DNA from: Acidobacteriota bacterium
GTDB taxonomy: Bacteria > Acidobacteriota > Blastocatellia > Pyrinomonadales > Pyrinomonadaceae
Length of the DNA: 59,052 nucleotides
Assembly: GCA_019242475.1 (NCBI GenBank)
Contig: JAFAVK010000114.1
Coordinates: forward strand, 1-59,052
Reading direction: 5' to 3'
The notes under the pieces are model-generated. The model was not told where the DNA came from. It searched no databases and saw nothing but the letters and a program-made list of their open reading frames with translations. The position numbers were made by a program, and so were the translations under genes. This document shows positions 21,615 through 30,018 of this stretch, in pieces; positions within the stretch are counted from its first letter, which is position 1; each line of letters opens with the position of its first letter.

Positions 21615-22512
21615 TTTTGATGTTGGGCTTCTGTTCGAGGGCGGACTGCGCGCGGTCTTGCTCGCCCAGTTCCGCTATCTTCGACATGACGAAGTCGGCG
21701 ATCTCTTTGTACGTGCGGACGGAGTCGCGCCGCTCGTAGAAGTCCGAGAGGTCGAGCAGGGGGCCGAAGCGGACGCGCACCGGCTCGCCGCCGCGCCAGT
21801 TCCCCAAGACCTGTTTCGGGAGGTCGTTGCCGAGCCCCGCGATGAAGACCGGGACGACTTGCGGCCGCGCGTCTTTGATTAACTTGCCGACGCCGGGCTG
21901 CGGGCGGAGGAAAGAGTAAGGGTCGGCGCCCTTGTTGCGCGTGCCCTCGGGGTGGAAGCCGATGACGTTGCCGGCGCCCTCGCGGCAGAGGTGCGCGAGG
22001 AGCCGCATCGAGAACTTGTCGAACTCGCGCTGCTCGGTCTTCGGGTTGTCGCCGCCCGCGAAGAAGGGCGGGAACATCGACCACCAGCCCATCACGAGGT
22101 TGACGAGGAGGCCGCCCACCGTGTCGTAGAAGAACCGCCCCCGGACGGGGAAGAAGAGCTGCTTGCGCCACCTCGTCCTTCGGAAGAGCACGGTCGAGAC
22201 GACGTACATGTCGAAGAAGGAGCGGTGGTTGGCGACGAGCAGCAGCGGGCGGGAGCGCGCGGCGGCCTCGACGTGTTCGAGCCCGCTCACTTGCATCAGG
22301 TTGTAGGTCGAGACGTGAATCCAGCCCGCCCCGAGCGTCCGCTGGCACAGCGTCCAGAAGCGCTTCCACCCGCCCCGGTTCATCCGCCACGTCAGACGGA
22401 ACGCGAACCGCTCGAACGGCGAGAGCACGGCCAGCTCCCCGGCCGCCGGCACGGGGGCGTCGCTCTCCTCTGATTGATTCGTCTCGGCAGTCTCGTCCAT
22501 CTGAACCTTCAT
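21586..22512 (-). CDS. 1-acylglycerol-3-phosphate acyltransferase family protein (PlsC)
   Basis: The protein has 308 residues from the ATG at 22512; a second ATG at 22500 is preceded by GAAGG. After an acidic N-terminal tail there are the PlsC blocks: NHRSFFDMYV (NHx4D) near residue 100, a PVRGRFF block, GFHPEGTRNKG near residue 195, and VVPVFIAGLGN near residue 225. It transfers an acyl chain to a lysophospholipid or related alcohol at the inner membrane. It overlaps the lipid kinase gene. The reading frame upstream of 22512 stays open but lacks conserved content, so I do not include it. Confidence 0.88.
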   Translation of the reverse strand: MKVQMDETAETNQSEESDAPVPAAGELAVLSPFERFAFRLTWRMNRGGWKRFWTLCQRTLGAGWIHVSTYNLMQVSGLEHVEAAARSRPLLLVANHRSFFDMYVVSTVLFRRTRWRKQLFFPVRGRFFYDTVGGLLVNLVMGWWSMFPPFFAGGDNPKTEQREFDKFSMRLLAHLCREGAGNVIGFHPEGTRNKGADPYSFLRPQPGVGKLIKDARPQVVPVFIAGLGNDLPKQVLGNWRGGEPVRVRFGPLLDLSDFYERRDSVRTYKEIADFVMSKIAELGEQDRAQSALEQKPNIKNVFAPTHHS

Positions 22513-22565
22513 CGTCGAAGGCTCAAAGTTAATCGACCGGGCGGAGTCGTGCAAGCGGCGCGGTC

Positions 22566-25500
22566 TTAGTCTATCGAGAAATACTTCGCCTCCTCGTGGT
22601 GGACGATGATGGCGGAGGTGGACTGCTCGGGGACGAGCTGGAACTCTTCGCTCAGCTCGACGCCGATGCGCTCGGGGCCAAGCAGCTCGAAGAGCTTCGT
22701 CTGGTCTTCGAGGTCGGGGCAGGCCGGGTAGCCGAAGCTGAAGCGCGAGCCCTGGTAGCCCTGGTGGAAGAGTTTCGGAAGCTCCGCGGCGTCGCGGCCG
22801 GCGATGCCCAGCTCCTCGCGGACGTGCTTGTGCCACAGCTCGGCCAACGCCTCGGCCGACTCGACCGAGAGGCCGTGGAAGTAGAGGTAGTCGGAGTAGT
22901 TGTCAGTCTTGAACAGCTCGTGCGCGTACTCCGACGCGCGGCGGCCGACCGTGACGAGCTGGAAGGCGACCACGTCCACGCGCCCCGACTCCTTCGAAGC
23001 AAAGAAGTCCGCGAGACACAGGCGACGCCCGCCGGGCTGGCGCGGGAAGGTGAAGCGCGTGCGCTCGGTGCGCTCGTCTTCGTGGTAGACGACGAGGTCG
23101 TTCCCCTCGGACTGGCAGGGGAAGTAGCCGTACGTCACCTGCGGGACGAGCAGGCTCTCGCGCTCCGCGTGAAGTTTTAGTTCGTCGTAGACGGGGCGCA
23201 CCTTCTCCGCGACGAAGGCGCGGTACTCCTCGGCCGACTTGCGCCCCTGCTTGAACTGCCACTGCCCTTTGAAGAGCGCCGTCTCGTTGACGAACTTGAA
23301 GACGCGCTCCAGAGGGACGTGCTCCACGACCCGAGCCCCGTAGAAGGGCGCGCGCGGGATGGGCGCGTTCGGGTTCACGTCCGAGCGCTCGGTGTGCGAG
23401 GCCGCCTCGCGCGACTTGAGCACGCCGCGGGGACGTGCGCGCGCGGCTCGGACGCCGAGCTTCGCGTCCTCGCCGACCAACTCCTCCGCGTCGTCTTCAG
23501 GTGCAACGGCCGTCGAGCCGTTCCCCGCCCCGGCCGAAGCCTTCGCGGCCTTCGCCTGTTCAGACTGTCCCGCGTGCGCGCCGGAGCCGGTCAGCAAGTC
23601 CATCGTGTGCAGGCCGTCGAAAGCGTCGCGCGCGTAGAAGAGGCGCCCCTGGTAGAGCGACTCTAAATCCTCTTCAACGTATCGACGTGTGAGCGCCGCG
23701 CCGCCGAGCACGACGGGGACGTTGATGCCGCGCTCGTTCATCAGCTCGAGGTTCTCGCGCATGATGAGCGTGGACTTCACGAGCAGGCCGGACATGCCGA
23801 TGGCGTCGGCCTTGTGCTCCTCGGACGACTGGAGGATGGCCTCGATCGGCTGCTTGATGCCGAGGTTGATGACCTTGTAGCCGTTGTTCGTCAGGATGAT
23901 GTCCACGAGGTTCTTGCCGATGTCGTGCACGTCGCCCTTGACGGTCGCCAAGACCATCGTCCCCTTCGCCGTCGCGCCCCCCTTCTTCTCCATGAAGGGT
24001 TCGAGGAAGCGCACGGCCGCCTTCATCACCTCGGCCGACTGCAAGACGAAGGGCAGCTGCATCTGCCCGCTGCCGAAGAGTTCGCCGACCACTTTCATGC
24101 CGTCGAGCAGGACGTTGTTGATGATGTCGAGCGCGCTGTAGCTCCGGAGCGCGAGGTTGAGGTTGTCTTCGAGCCCGATCTTCTCGCCGTCGATGATGTG
24201 GAGCTTCAGCCGCTCTTCGACCGGAAGGTTGTTATCGACCTTCTGCTCCTTCTTCGCCTTGACGCCCTCGAAGAGCTTGGTGAACTCGGCGAGCGGGTCG
24301 TAGACGCACACGTCGCCTTCAAACTTGCGCTCGTCGTAGATGAGCTGGCGCGCGACCTCAAGCTCGCGCGCGGGGATGCGGTTGAGCGGGACGATCTTCG
24401 ACGCGTTGACGATGGCCGAGTCGAGCCCCGCCTCGACCGCCTCGTGCAGGAAGACGGAGTTGAGGACGACGCGCGAGGCGGCGTTCAACCCGAAAGAGAT
24501 GTTCGAGACGCCGAGGATGGTGTAGCAGCCGGGCAGCTCCGCCTTGATGCGGCGTAGCGCCTCGACGGTCTCGGCCGCGTTGCGGCGGTCTTCCTCGATG
24601 CCGGTCGAGATGGGCAGCGCCAGCGGGTCGAAGAAGATGTCGTGCGCGGGGAAGCCGAGTTCTTCGGTCGCCTGCCCGTACGCGCGCCGCGCGATCTTCA
24701 ACTTGCCCTCGGCCGTGCGCGCCATGCCCTCCTCGTCGATGGTGCCGACGACGACGGCCGCGCCGTACTCCTGCGCCAGGCCCAAGACTTTCTTGAAGCG
24801 CGGCTCGCCGTCCTCGTAGTTGGTCGAGTTTAAAATCGACTTGCCGCCCGCGTGCTGGAGGCCGGCCTCCATCTTCTCCCACTCGGTCGAGTCGAACATG
24901 AGCGGGAGCTTGACCTGCGTCACCAGCCGCGCGGCCAGCTCGTGCATGTCGCGCACGCCGTCGCGGCCGACGAAATCGACGTTCACGTCCAGGACGTGCG
25001 CGCCCTCGCGCTCCTGCTCGCGCGCGAGCGAGGTGAGCCCGTCCCAGTTCTCCTCGTTGAGGAGGTCGCGCATCTTCTTCGAGCCCGACGCGTTGACGCG
25101 CTCGCCGACGATGAGGAAGGAGGCGTCCTGCACGTACGGCTGCTGGATGAAGATCGAAGAGGCGGCGGGCAGCACGCGCCCCCCGCGGGCTTTAGGCGCG
25201 AGCCCCCAGACGCGCTCGACGAGGAGCTTGAGGTGCTCGGGCGTCGTGCCGCAGCAGCCGCCGACGACGTTCGCGCCGAACTCTTTCGCGAAGTGCTCGA
25301 CCTGCGCGGCGAAGCTTTCGGGCGTCTCGTCGTAATGCATCTTGCCGTCTTTGACTTCGGGCAGGCCGGCGTTCGGGAGCACCGAGACGGGAAGCTGTGC
25401 GTTCTCGCAGAGGTAGCGCAGGCTCTCGGTCATGTTGCGCGGCCCCGTGCCGCAGTTCATGCCGATGACGTCAATCGGGAACGGCTCTAACGCGGTCAGC

Positions 25501-26123
25501 GCCGCGCCGATCTCCGTGCCGGGCAGCATCGTGCCCCAAGGCTCAATCGTCACCTGCGCGAAGACGGGGACGCGCGCGCCGCGGCGTTTGAACTCTTCGA
25601 AGATGGCGGCCAGCGTCGCCTTCGTCTGAAGCAAGTCCTGGCAGGTCTCGACGACGAGGAGGTCAACGCCCCCGTCGAGCAAGCCGCGCGCCTGGACGGC
25701 GTACGCCTCCTTGACCTGCCGGTAGGTGACGTGGCCGAGCGTGGGCGACTTCGTCCCCGGCCCCATCGAGCCGGCGACCCAGCGCGGGCGCTCTTTGGTG
25801 GAGAAGTCGGCGGCGATGCGGCGGGCGAGCTGCGCGGCCTTGACGTTGAGGTCGTAGGCCATGTGGCCGATGCCGTACTCGTCGAGGACGTAGGGGATGC
25901 CGCCGAACGAGTCGGTCTCGACCACGTCGCAGCCGGCCTCGAAGAAGCCCGCGTGGACGCGCTCGACGGCCTCGGGGCGGCTGACGAGCAGGTACTCGGG
26001 GCAGCCCTCGAACTGCGGGCCGCCGTAGTCGTCCACCGACAGGTTCTGCACCTGCAAGTTCGTGCCCATCGCGCCGTCGAAGATGACGACGCGCTCTTTC
26101 AAAGTCTTCAGAAAATCGCTCAT
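22566..26123 (-). CDS. metH: Cobalamin-dependent methionine synthase
   Basis: The protein has 1185 residues from the ATG at 26123, which precedes the conserved VVIFDGAMGTNLQ. All four modules are present: homocysteine domain with zinc Cys in GMNCGTGP and GGCCGTTPEH (residues about 235-320); pterin-binding domain starting LIVGERVNASGSKK (about 350-620); B12-binding domain with DVHDIGKNLV (axial His, near residue 755); and the activation domain with RFSFGYPACPD and a C-terminal HHEEAKYF. The B12 and activation domains are joined by a long Ala/Gly/Ser-rich linker, roughly 80 residues. It makes methionine from homocysteine and methyl-tetrahydrofolate. A SAM-II riboswitch (26240-26290) and an attenuator hairpin precede it, so high SAM should lower expression. 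Confidence 0.96.
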   Translation of the reverse strand: MSDFLKTLKERVVIFDGAMGTNLQVQNLSVDDYGGPQFEGCPEYLLVSRPEAVERVHAGFFEAGCDVVETDSFGGIPYVLDEYGIGHMAYDLNVKAAQLARRIAADFSTKERPRWVAGSMGPGTKSPTLGHVTYRQVKEAYAVQARGLLDGGVDLLVVETCQDLLQTKATLAAIFEEFKRRGARVPVFAQVTIEPWGTMLPGTEIGAALTALEPFPIDVIGMNCGTGPRNMTESLRYLCENAQLPVSVLPNAGLPEVKDGKMHYDETPESFAAQVEHFAKEFGANVVGGCCGTTPEHLKLLVERVWGLAPKARGGRVLPAASSIFIQQPYVQDASFLIVGERVNASGSKKMRDLLNEENWDGLTSLAREQEREGAHVLDVNVDFVGRDGVRDMHELAARLVTQVKLPLMFDSTEWEKMEAGLQHAGGKSILNSTNYEDGEPRFKKVLGLAQEYGAAVVVGTIDEEGMARTAEGKLKIARRAYGQATEELGFPAHDIFFDPLALPISTGIEEDRRNAAETVEALRRIKAELPGCYTILGVSNISFGLNAASRVVLNSVFLHEAVEAGLDSAIVNASKIVPLNRIPARELEVARQLIYDERKFEGDVCVYDPLAEFTKLFEGVKAKKEQKVDNNLPVEERLKLHIIDGEKIGLEDNLNLALRSYSALDIINNVLLDGMKVVGELFGSGQMQLPFVLQSAEVMKAAVRFLEPFMEKKGGATAKGTMVLATVKGDVHDIGKNLVDIILTNNGYKVINLGIKQPIEAILQSSEEHKADAIGMSGLLVKSTLIMRENLELMNERGINVPVVLGGAALTRRYVEEDLESLYQGRLFYARDAFDGLHTMDLLTGSGAHAGQSEQAKAAKASAGAGNGSTAVAPEDDAEELVGEDAKLGVRAARARPRGVLKSREAASHTERSDVNPNAPIPRAPFYGARVVEHVPLERVFKFVNETALFKGQWQFKQGRKSAEEYRAFVAEKVRPVYDELKLHAERESLLVPQVTYGYFPCQSEGNDLVVYHEDERTERTRFTFPRQPGGRRLCLADFFASKESGRVDVVAFQLVTVGRRASEYAHELFKTDNYSDYLYFHGLSVESAEALAELWHKHVREELGIAGRDAAELPKLFHQGYQGSRFSFGYPACPDLEDQTKLFELLGPERIGVELSEEFQLVPEQSTSAIIVHHEEAKYFSID

Positions 26124-26160
26124 CGGGTTTGCCGCTTTGAATCCTTCCGACCGCAAAGAG

Positions 26161-26188
26161 AAGCCCCGCGCCAAACAACGCGGGGCTT
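26161..26188 (-). terminator. Attenuator hairpin in the metH leader
   Basis: A perfect 10-bp GC-rich inverted repeat, AAGCCCCGCG / CGCGGGGCTT, with an 8-base loop. On the minus strand it is followed by CTCTTTGCGG, a weak T-rich run. It lies between the SAM-II aptamer and the metH ATG, so it is well placed as an intrinsic terminator or as a structure controlled by the aptamer. Confidence 0.6.
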
Positions 26189-26239
26189 ACCTCTCTAAGC
26201 CTTCTTGTAACGGGCCTCTTTTAGCGAGACGCGCCGAGC

Positions 26240-26290
26240 TGTTTAGCGGTTTATTTTACGTGGCCGCAAGTCGCCTTAACTCACCACGTG
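26240..26290 (-). ncRNA. SAM-II (SAM-alpha) riboswitch aptamer
   Basis: Read on the minus strand, P1 is CGTGG...CCACG enclosing TGAGTTAAGGCGACTTGCGG, followed by TAAAATAAACC and then GCTAAACAGC. This matches the SAM-II layout: a 5-bp P1, a TGATTTAA-type loop, TTGC before the closing arm, an A-rich linker, and the GCTAAA pseudoknot strand. One loop base differs (TGAG for TGAT). It begins right after the predicted transcription start and lies about 115 nt before the metH ATG. It should sense S-adenosylmethionine, the downstream product of methionine, as feedback. Confidence 0.87.
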
Positions 26291-26296
26291 TATTTT

Positions 26297-26325
26297 ATTG
26301 AAGCACCAAGCAAACAGTGTGTCAA
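26297..26325 (-). promoter_or_regulatory. Sigma70-type promoter of metH leader
   Basis: On the minus strand a perfect -35 TTGACA (26320-26325) is followed after 17 bp by TTCAAT (26297-26302), four of six bases of the -10 consensus. Transcription would start near 26290, exactly at the 5' edge of the SAM-II aptamer. Bases 26326-26404, up to the end of the kinase gene, hold nothing else recognisable. Confidence 0.6.
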
Positions 26326-26404
26326 GCAATGGCAGGACGTGACCCGGGCGGAGTCATTGAGGCGTCTGCGACTATCCAGGGCGAGACGGAATAACGTCAA
26401 CTCA

Positions 26405-28639
26405 TCAAGCCGTTCTCTCTAATTGATCTATTATGCGTGCGATGAGTTCTGTGCATTCGGCAACACCCTTCATGGAACGGGATACGCTGTTCTGGTAAAC
26501 AAAAGCCTGGAAAGGTGCTACATTTCCGTGACGAAATTCGGCGTTCGGGAAGTCGTTGAGCGCATTATTAATACGTCTTACGAGGATTGTGCGTGCCTGC
26601 TCGTGCGAGATACCGCCATGCAAGGCCGCGTTCTCGAGTAAATAAAAGTCATAAATTAGATCCAATGTTTCGCTGTAAACGTGCTGCTCCCTAATCATGA
26701 CTCTCGTCCTGCCGGAGAGTGACACGAAAATATTTTCGTCGAGTCGATTTTCGGGAGACAAGCCCACTAGGGAGAAGATTATCTCCTTAAAGAACGTGCC
26801 CACCGGAAGAATGGCGTCGTCGGATGTGGCACTGTGAAGAGTGATCACCCTCATCAGTGTCAAACAAATCTCTTCAAAGTCCGGTCTCTGTGAGGGTTCC
26901 TCGCGGACGCACTTCTCATACAGGGTCAAAAAAATACGAGCACTCTCCTCCGACCATCCGCCGCGAATTCGCTTTTCCAGTGTCTTAGAGTTGGAGGTGT
27001 TATCGAAGAAGATAGGATCGTTCCCGGTCACCGTGAAATAACAGAGCTGGCCAAACGAGTAAGAGTCCGTCGTCGGCGCGTGCGCGTTTGCGGAGTTAGG
27101 CTTTTTAATCTGCTCGGGGGCCGCATATAGAAGGGTGCCGAGACCCGTCTCTTTCGTTACGGCGGTGGCCGTTGGAAACCAAGCGAGATCGAAGTCTGTT
27201 AAATAAGGGCGCCACTGATTTTGATTTTCGTCATACGCCAGGATGATATTCTCGGGCTTGACATCCCTGTGAACGACCTCCCGCCGGTGGGCATGTTTTA
27301 TAGTTTCGGCAACACTGTACAGGATGCCGACCAATTCTTTGGGCTCTTCTATCGTGCCGATGAAGTCCCTGAAATTCGGCCCGTTGACGTACTCCATATA
27401 GAAGCCTAGAGGGCATTCAGTGTATTCGTACACTTTTACAATGTGCGGGTGGTCTAACTGCTTCATCGCATCATATCCCCGCCTGAATCGGCTCACCTTC
27501 TTCCTAAAGCTCAACTCATTCGCATGATAAATTTTATATGCCGCGAGTTTGTTGACGTCACCGTAATTAATCTTCCAGACCGAGCCGAAGTTTCCGGAGC
27601 CCAGCTTCTCGACAATCATGCCTTTGGTGGTAACGGTGCCCACCTCGGGGTATGAAAGGTGGCGCAATTCTTCCATCGCCGCATTCGTAACCTCCATGAA
27701 CTTCGGCCGGCTTTTCAGTGAAGGATTTTCGCTGATACGGTGTCTCGTCCAGACGATAAAGGGCTCGAGAATCTGGCAAGCCATCTTGTAGCCTTCGCCT
27801 TTCCAACGCTCCGGCTCCCCGTGCATGTTGCCGATAGTTGCGCGATACCGGTCCCAATTTTGTCGGGCGTCTTTCTCTAGTTCAATATATGTGTCTTCCT
27901 CTAACAACGGGCGCCACTGGGGTGTGAGACCCTGCCCTAAGATGAGCCTTCCCCGAATGTCGCCGCTGAAGGCCGGCGTCTGAAGCCCCGATGCGGCGAC
28001 GAACCGTGCCACGTAATCATACAAACTTGGCACCGTTACATATCCGCCCTTATCCGCCGCCTCACCTAACAGGCCGTCAAGAATATGTGACGTAAAAATT
28101 CCGTGGCCGAGGCTATACTCTTCGTAGGCCAGTTGATCGCCTAGGCACGCCGCGAGAATCACCCGGCCTCGCGGCAGCGTGGGCATAATTCTGTTGATAT
28201 CATAGGTGTGAAGCACCACCTCGTTTCTTACCGGTTTCTCGATTGTCGCCGCCCCGGAATGACAGCAGTCGAGTATGATGACCACGTCCGCCTCGGGGGC
28301 GGCAACATTGGTTATGAGGCGCTTGAGAAACTCTAAATCAATCCCCTCATCTTCTTCCTCGTAATCGACCGTCCCGAGATATACCCCCAAGTCGGATGCG
28401 ATTCCATGACCTGAGAAGTAAAAAAGGTACGTCTCCGCTCCACTGCGGAAAAAATTTTCCAGCTCCCTTTTTACATACCTACGCTTGGCGTACTTGTCCA
28501 AGATCAAGAAAACTTCGAAGCCGTACTCGGGCATTTCCAACACTTCGGCCATCTCTTTGGCATCGTGAACGCAAACTTTGAGGGGTAGGGAAGGATATGA
28601 ATCTATGCCGATGATTAAAGCTTTTTTGGAGGGATTCAT
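26405..28639 (-). CDS. Caspase-like (C14) protease / Ser-Thr protein kinase fusion
   Basis: A 744-residue fusion. Residues 1-235 are a caspase/metacaspase-like domain: ALIIGIDSYP at the start, catalytic His78 in YFSGHG, and catalytic Cys126 in DCCHSG. Residues about 340-600 are a protein kinase: GSGNFGSV loop near 346, Lys368 in AAYKIYH, HRDVKPEN at 456-463, DFD (not DFG) at 481-483, and AAPEQI near 505. Residues 600-744 match nothing I know. No membrane segment is seen. The gene is much more AT-rich than its neighbours and has its own promoter, so recent transfer is likely. Protease-kinase fusions suggest a signalling switch, possibly regulated cell death or phage defence. The order of action and the trigger are unknown. 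Confidence 0.9.
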   Translation of the reverse strand: MNPSKKALIIGIDSYPSLPLKVCVHDAKEMAEVLEMPEYGFEVFLILDKYAKRRYVKRELENFFRSGAETYLFYFSGHGIASDLGVYLGTVDYEEEDEGIDLEFLKRLITNVAAPEADVVIILDCCHSGAATIEKPVRNEVVLHTYDINRIMPTLPRGRVILAACLGDQLAYEEYSLGHGIFTSHILDGLLGEAADKGGYVTVPSLYDYVARFVAASGLQTPAFSGDIRGRLILGQGLTPQWRPLLEEDTYIELEKDARQNWDRYRATIGNMHGEPERWKGEGYKMACQILEPFIVWTRHRISENPSLKSRPKFMEVTNAAMEELRHLSYPEVGTVTTKGMIVEKLGSGNFGSVWKINYGDVNKLAAYKIYHANELSFRKKVSRFRRGYDAMKQLDHPHIVKVYEYTECPLGFYMEYVNGPNFRDFIGTIEEPKELVGILYSVAETIKHAHRREVVHRDVKPENIILAYDENQNQWRPYLTDFDLAWFPTATAVTKETGLGTLLYAAPEQIKKPNSANAHAPTTDSYSFGQLCYFTVTGNDPIFFDNTSNSKTLEKRIRGGWSEESARIFLTLYEKCVREEPSQRPDFEEICLTLMRVITLHSATSDDAILPVGTFFKEIIFSLVGLSPENRLDENIFVSLSGRTRVMIREQHVYSETLDLIYDFYLLENAALHGGISHEQARTILVRRINNALNDFPNAEFRHGNVAPFQAFVYQNSVSRSMKGVAECTELIARIIDQLERTA

Positions 28640-28718
28640 GATTTACCAGCTAAGTTGAGGTTTTGACAGTTTAGCCGCGTTAAGGAGTTCACTTTGCACA
28701 GCACGAAGGCAGCTATGG

Positions 28719-28747
28719 GGTATACTGTATCTTCGAAAGACTGTCAA
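28719..28747 (-). promoter_or_regulatory. Sigma70-type promoter of caspase/kinase gene
   Basis: On the minus strand TTGACA (28742-28747), a 17-bp spacer and TATACC (28719-28724) form a near-consensus promoter. Transcription should start near 28712 and leave about 70 nt of leader before the ATG at 28639. The surrounding DNA is AT-rich. This suggests independent expression of the fusion gene. Confidence 0.65.
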
Positions 28748-28851
28748 TTATTTTATAAAAAATTGTAAAGGGTATCGCCCTAAGCAGCATACGTCAGGGG
28801 TAATCTCTCTCCCGCAGGTGGAGTACAATGAAAGCGCCCTGGCCGTATTAC

Positions 28852-28886
28852 TATAATGTTGTGCAGACATTTATTGTTGTGATACT
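28852..28886 (+). promoter_or_regulatory. Possible promoter elements upstream of coaD
   Basis: TATAAT occurs at 28852-28857 without a good -35. A second option is TTGTGC at 28859-28864 with GATACT at 28881-28886, spacer 16 bp. Either would drive coaD, whose ATG is at 28934. The choice cannot be made from sequence alone. Confidence 0.35.
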
Positions 28887-28933
28887 TTTAGCGCCACGCA
28901 GGTTAATCCATCCAACAATTTTATAGTCCAGTG

Positions 28934-29428
28934 ATGCGACGCGCCATCTACCCCGGCTCCTTCGACCCCGTGACGAACGGCCACCTCGACATCATCGAGC
29001 GCGGCTCGAAACTGTTCGACGAGATCATCATCGCCGTCCTCGTCAACCCCGAGAAGCGCGCGCTCTTCACGGTCGAGGAGCGGCGCGAGATGTTGGAAGA
29101 GGTCTTGACGCTCATCGAGTCGGGCGGGTGCCGCCTGCGCGTCGGCTCCTTCCAGGGCCTGCTGATGCGTTACGCCGTCGAGCAGCAGGCCGACGCCGTC
29201 GTGCGCGGCATCCGCGCCATCTCGGACTACGAGTATGAGTTGCAGATGGCTTTGATGAACCGCCGGCAGGAGCCGAAGATCGAGACCGTCTTCATGCTCG
29301 CGGCCGAGTCGTACTCCTACGTCAGCTCGCGCCTCGTCAAAGAGGTCTACTCGCTCGGCGGTACCATCGCGGGCCTCGTCCCCGCCACGGTCGAGGAGCG
29401 CATGCGCGTCAAGCTCGGCAAGAGTTGA
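28934..29428 (+). CDS. coaD: Phosphopantetheine adenylyltransferase
   Basis: The protein has 164 residues from the ATG at 28934; a GTG directly before it (28931) is an alternative start. It has the full CoaD pattern: YPGSFDPVTNGHLDII with the HxGH-type GNGHLD nucleotidyl-transfer site, VLVNPEKRALF, VRGIRAISDYEYELQMALMNR near residue 90, and YSYVSSRLVKE (ISSTxVKE equivalent) near residue 127. It joins ATP to 4'-phosphopantetheine to give dephospho-CoA, the penultimate step of CoA synthesis. Length is normal. It lies alone on the plus strand after the AT-rich island. Confidence 0.96.
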   Translation: MRRAIYPGSFDPVTNGHLDIIERGSKLFDEIIIAVLVNPEKRALFTVEERREMLEEVLTLIESGGCRLRVGSFQGLLMRYAVEQQADAVVRGIRAISDYEYELQMALMNRRQEPKIETVFMLAAESYSYVSSRLVKEVYSLGGTIAGLVPATVEERMRVKLGKS

Positions 29429-29511
29429 AGCCGGCGCGCGCCGCGGTGATATACTCACGCCCGAACCTTCCCCCTACAAAACTTTCGACCGACAAGGAGG
29501 AGCGAAGAAGT

Positions 29512-29853
29512 ATGCCGAGAGGTGACAAAGGCGCCTACACCGACAAGCAGAAAAGGCAGGCCGAGCACATCGAGGAAGGCTACGAGGATCGCGGCGTCTC
29601 GGAGGGAGAGGCGGAGCGGCGCGCGTGGGCCACGGTCAACAAGTCCTCGGGCGGCGGCAAGAAGAGCGGGTCGGGGCGCGGCAAGAAGGAGAACAAGGCG
29701 CCCGCCAAGAAGGGCGGCAAGAAGGGCGGCAAGGCTTCGAAGGGCGGGGCCAAGAAAGGCGCGAGCAAGAAGAGCGGCTCGAAAAAGGGCGGCAGTAAGA
29801 AAGGCGGAAGCAAGAAGGGCGGTAGTAAGAAGGGCGGCTCGAAGAAGGGCTGA
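29512..29853 (+). CDS. Small protein with C-terminal Lys/Gly H1-like tail
   Basis: The protein has 113 residues from the ATG at 29512, preceded by AAGGAGG at about 29494-29500. Residues 1-45 form a conserved small domain (GDKGAYTDKQKRQAEHIEEGY, then EGEAERRAWATVNK) found in many short bacterial proteins, some annotated loosely as plasmid stabilisation. Residues 46-113 are low complexity, with seven or so units of GSKK/GGSKKG. Such tails bind nucleic acid nonspecifically, as in histone H1-like bacterial proteins. The DNA repeats at about 15 bp, so tail length can change by slippage. The role is probably nucleoid or stress related, by inference. Confidence 0.85.
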   Translation: MPRGDKGAYTDKQKRQAEHIEEGYEDRGVSEGEAERRAWATVNKSSGGGKKSGSGRGKKENKAPAKKGGKKGGKASKGGAKKGASKKSGSKKGGSKKGGSKKGGSKKGGSKKG

Positions 29854-29872
29854 CGCCTGAGTCGGTTTTCAA

Positions 29873-29930
29873 CGCGGAGACGCATAGACGCGGCTTATAA
29901 CCCTATAAGCCGCGTCTATGCGTCTCCGCG
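29873..29930. repeat. 27-bp perfect inverted repeat with octamer words
   Basis: The arms are 29873-29899 and 29904-29930 with a 4-base loop ACCC. They consist of 8-bp words beginning ACGC (ACGCGGAG, ACGCATAG, ACGCGGCT). It follows the stop codon of the H1-like gene by about 20 bp and could terminate transcription, although no T-run follows. Confidence 0.85.
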
Positions 29931-30018
29931 TCGAATGCCTTGTAATGTTGCGCGCGCCGCCCGTTGCGGATACCATCGCACCTTCGCTCGTCACAGCTCC
30001 GAAAGCACAGGCACCAGA

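Noticed and set aside
28640..28930. tRNA or other structured RNA in the AT-rich gap before coaD
   Set aside because: No cloverleaf-like pairing or conserved T-loop motif was seen; promoters on both strands explain the region better.
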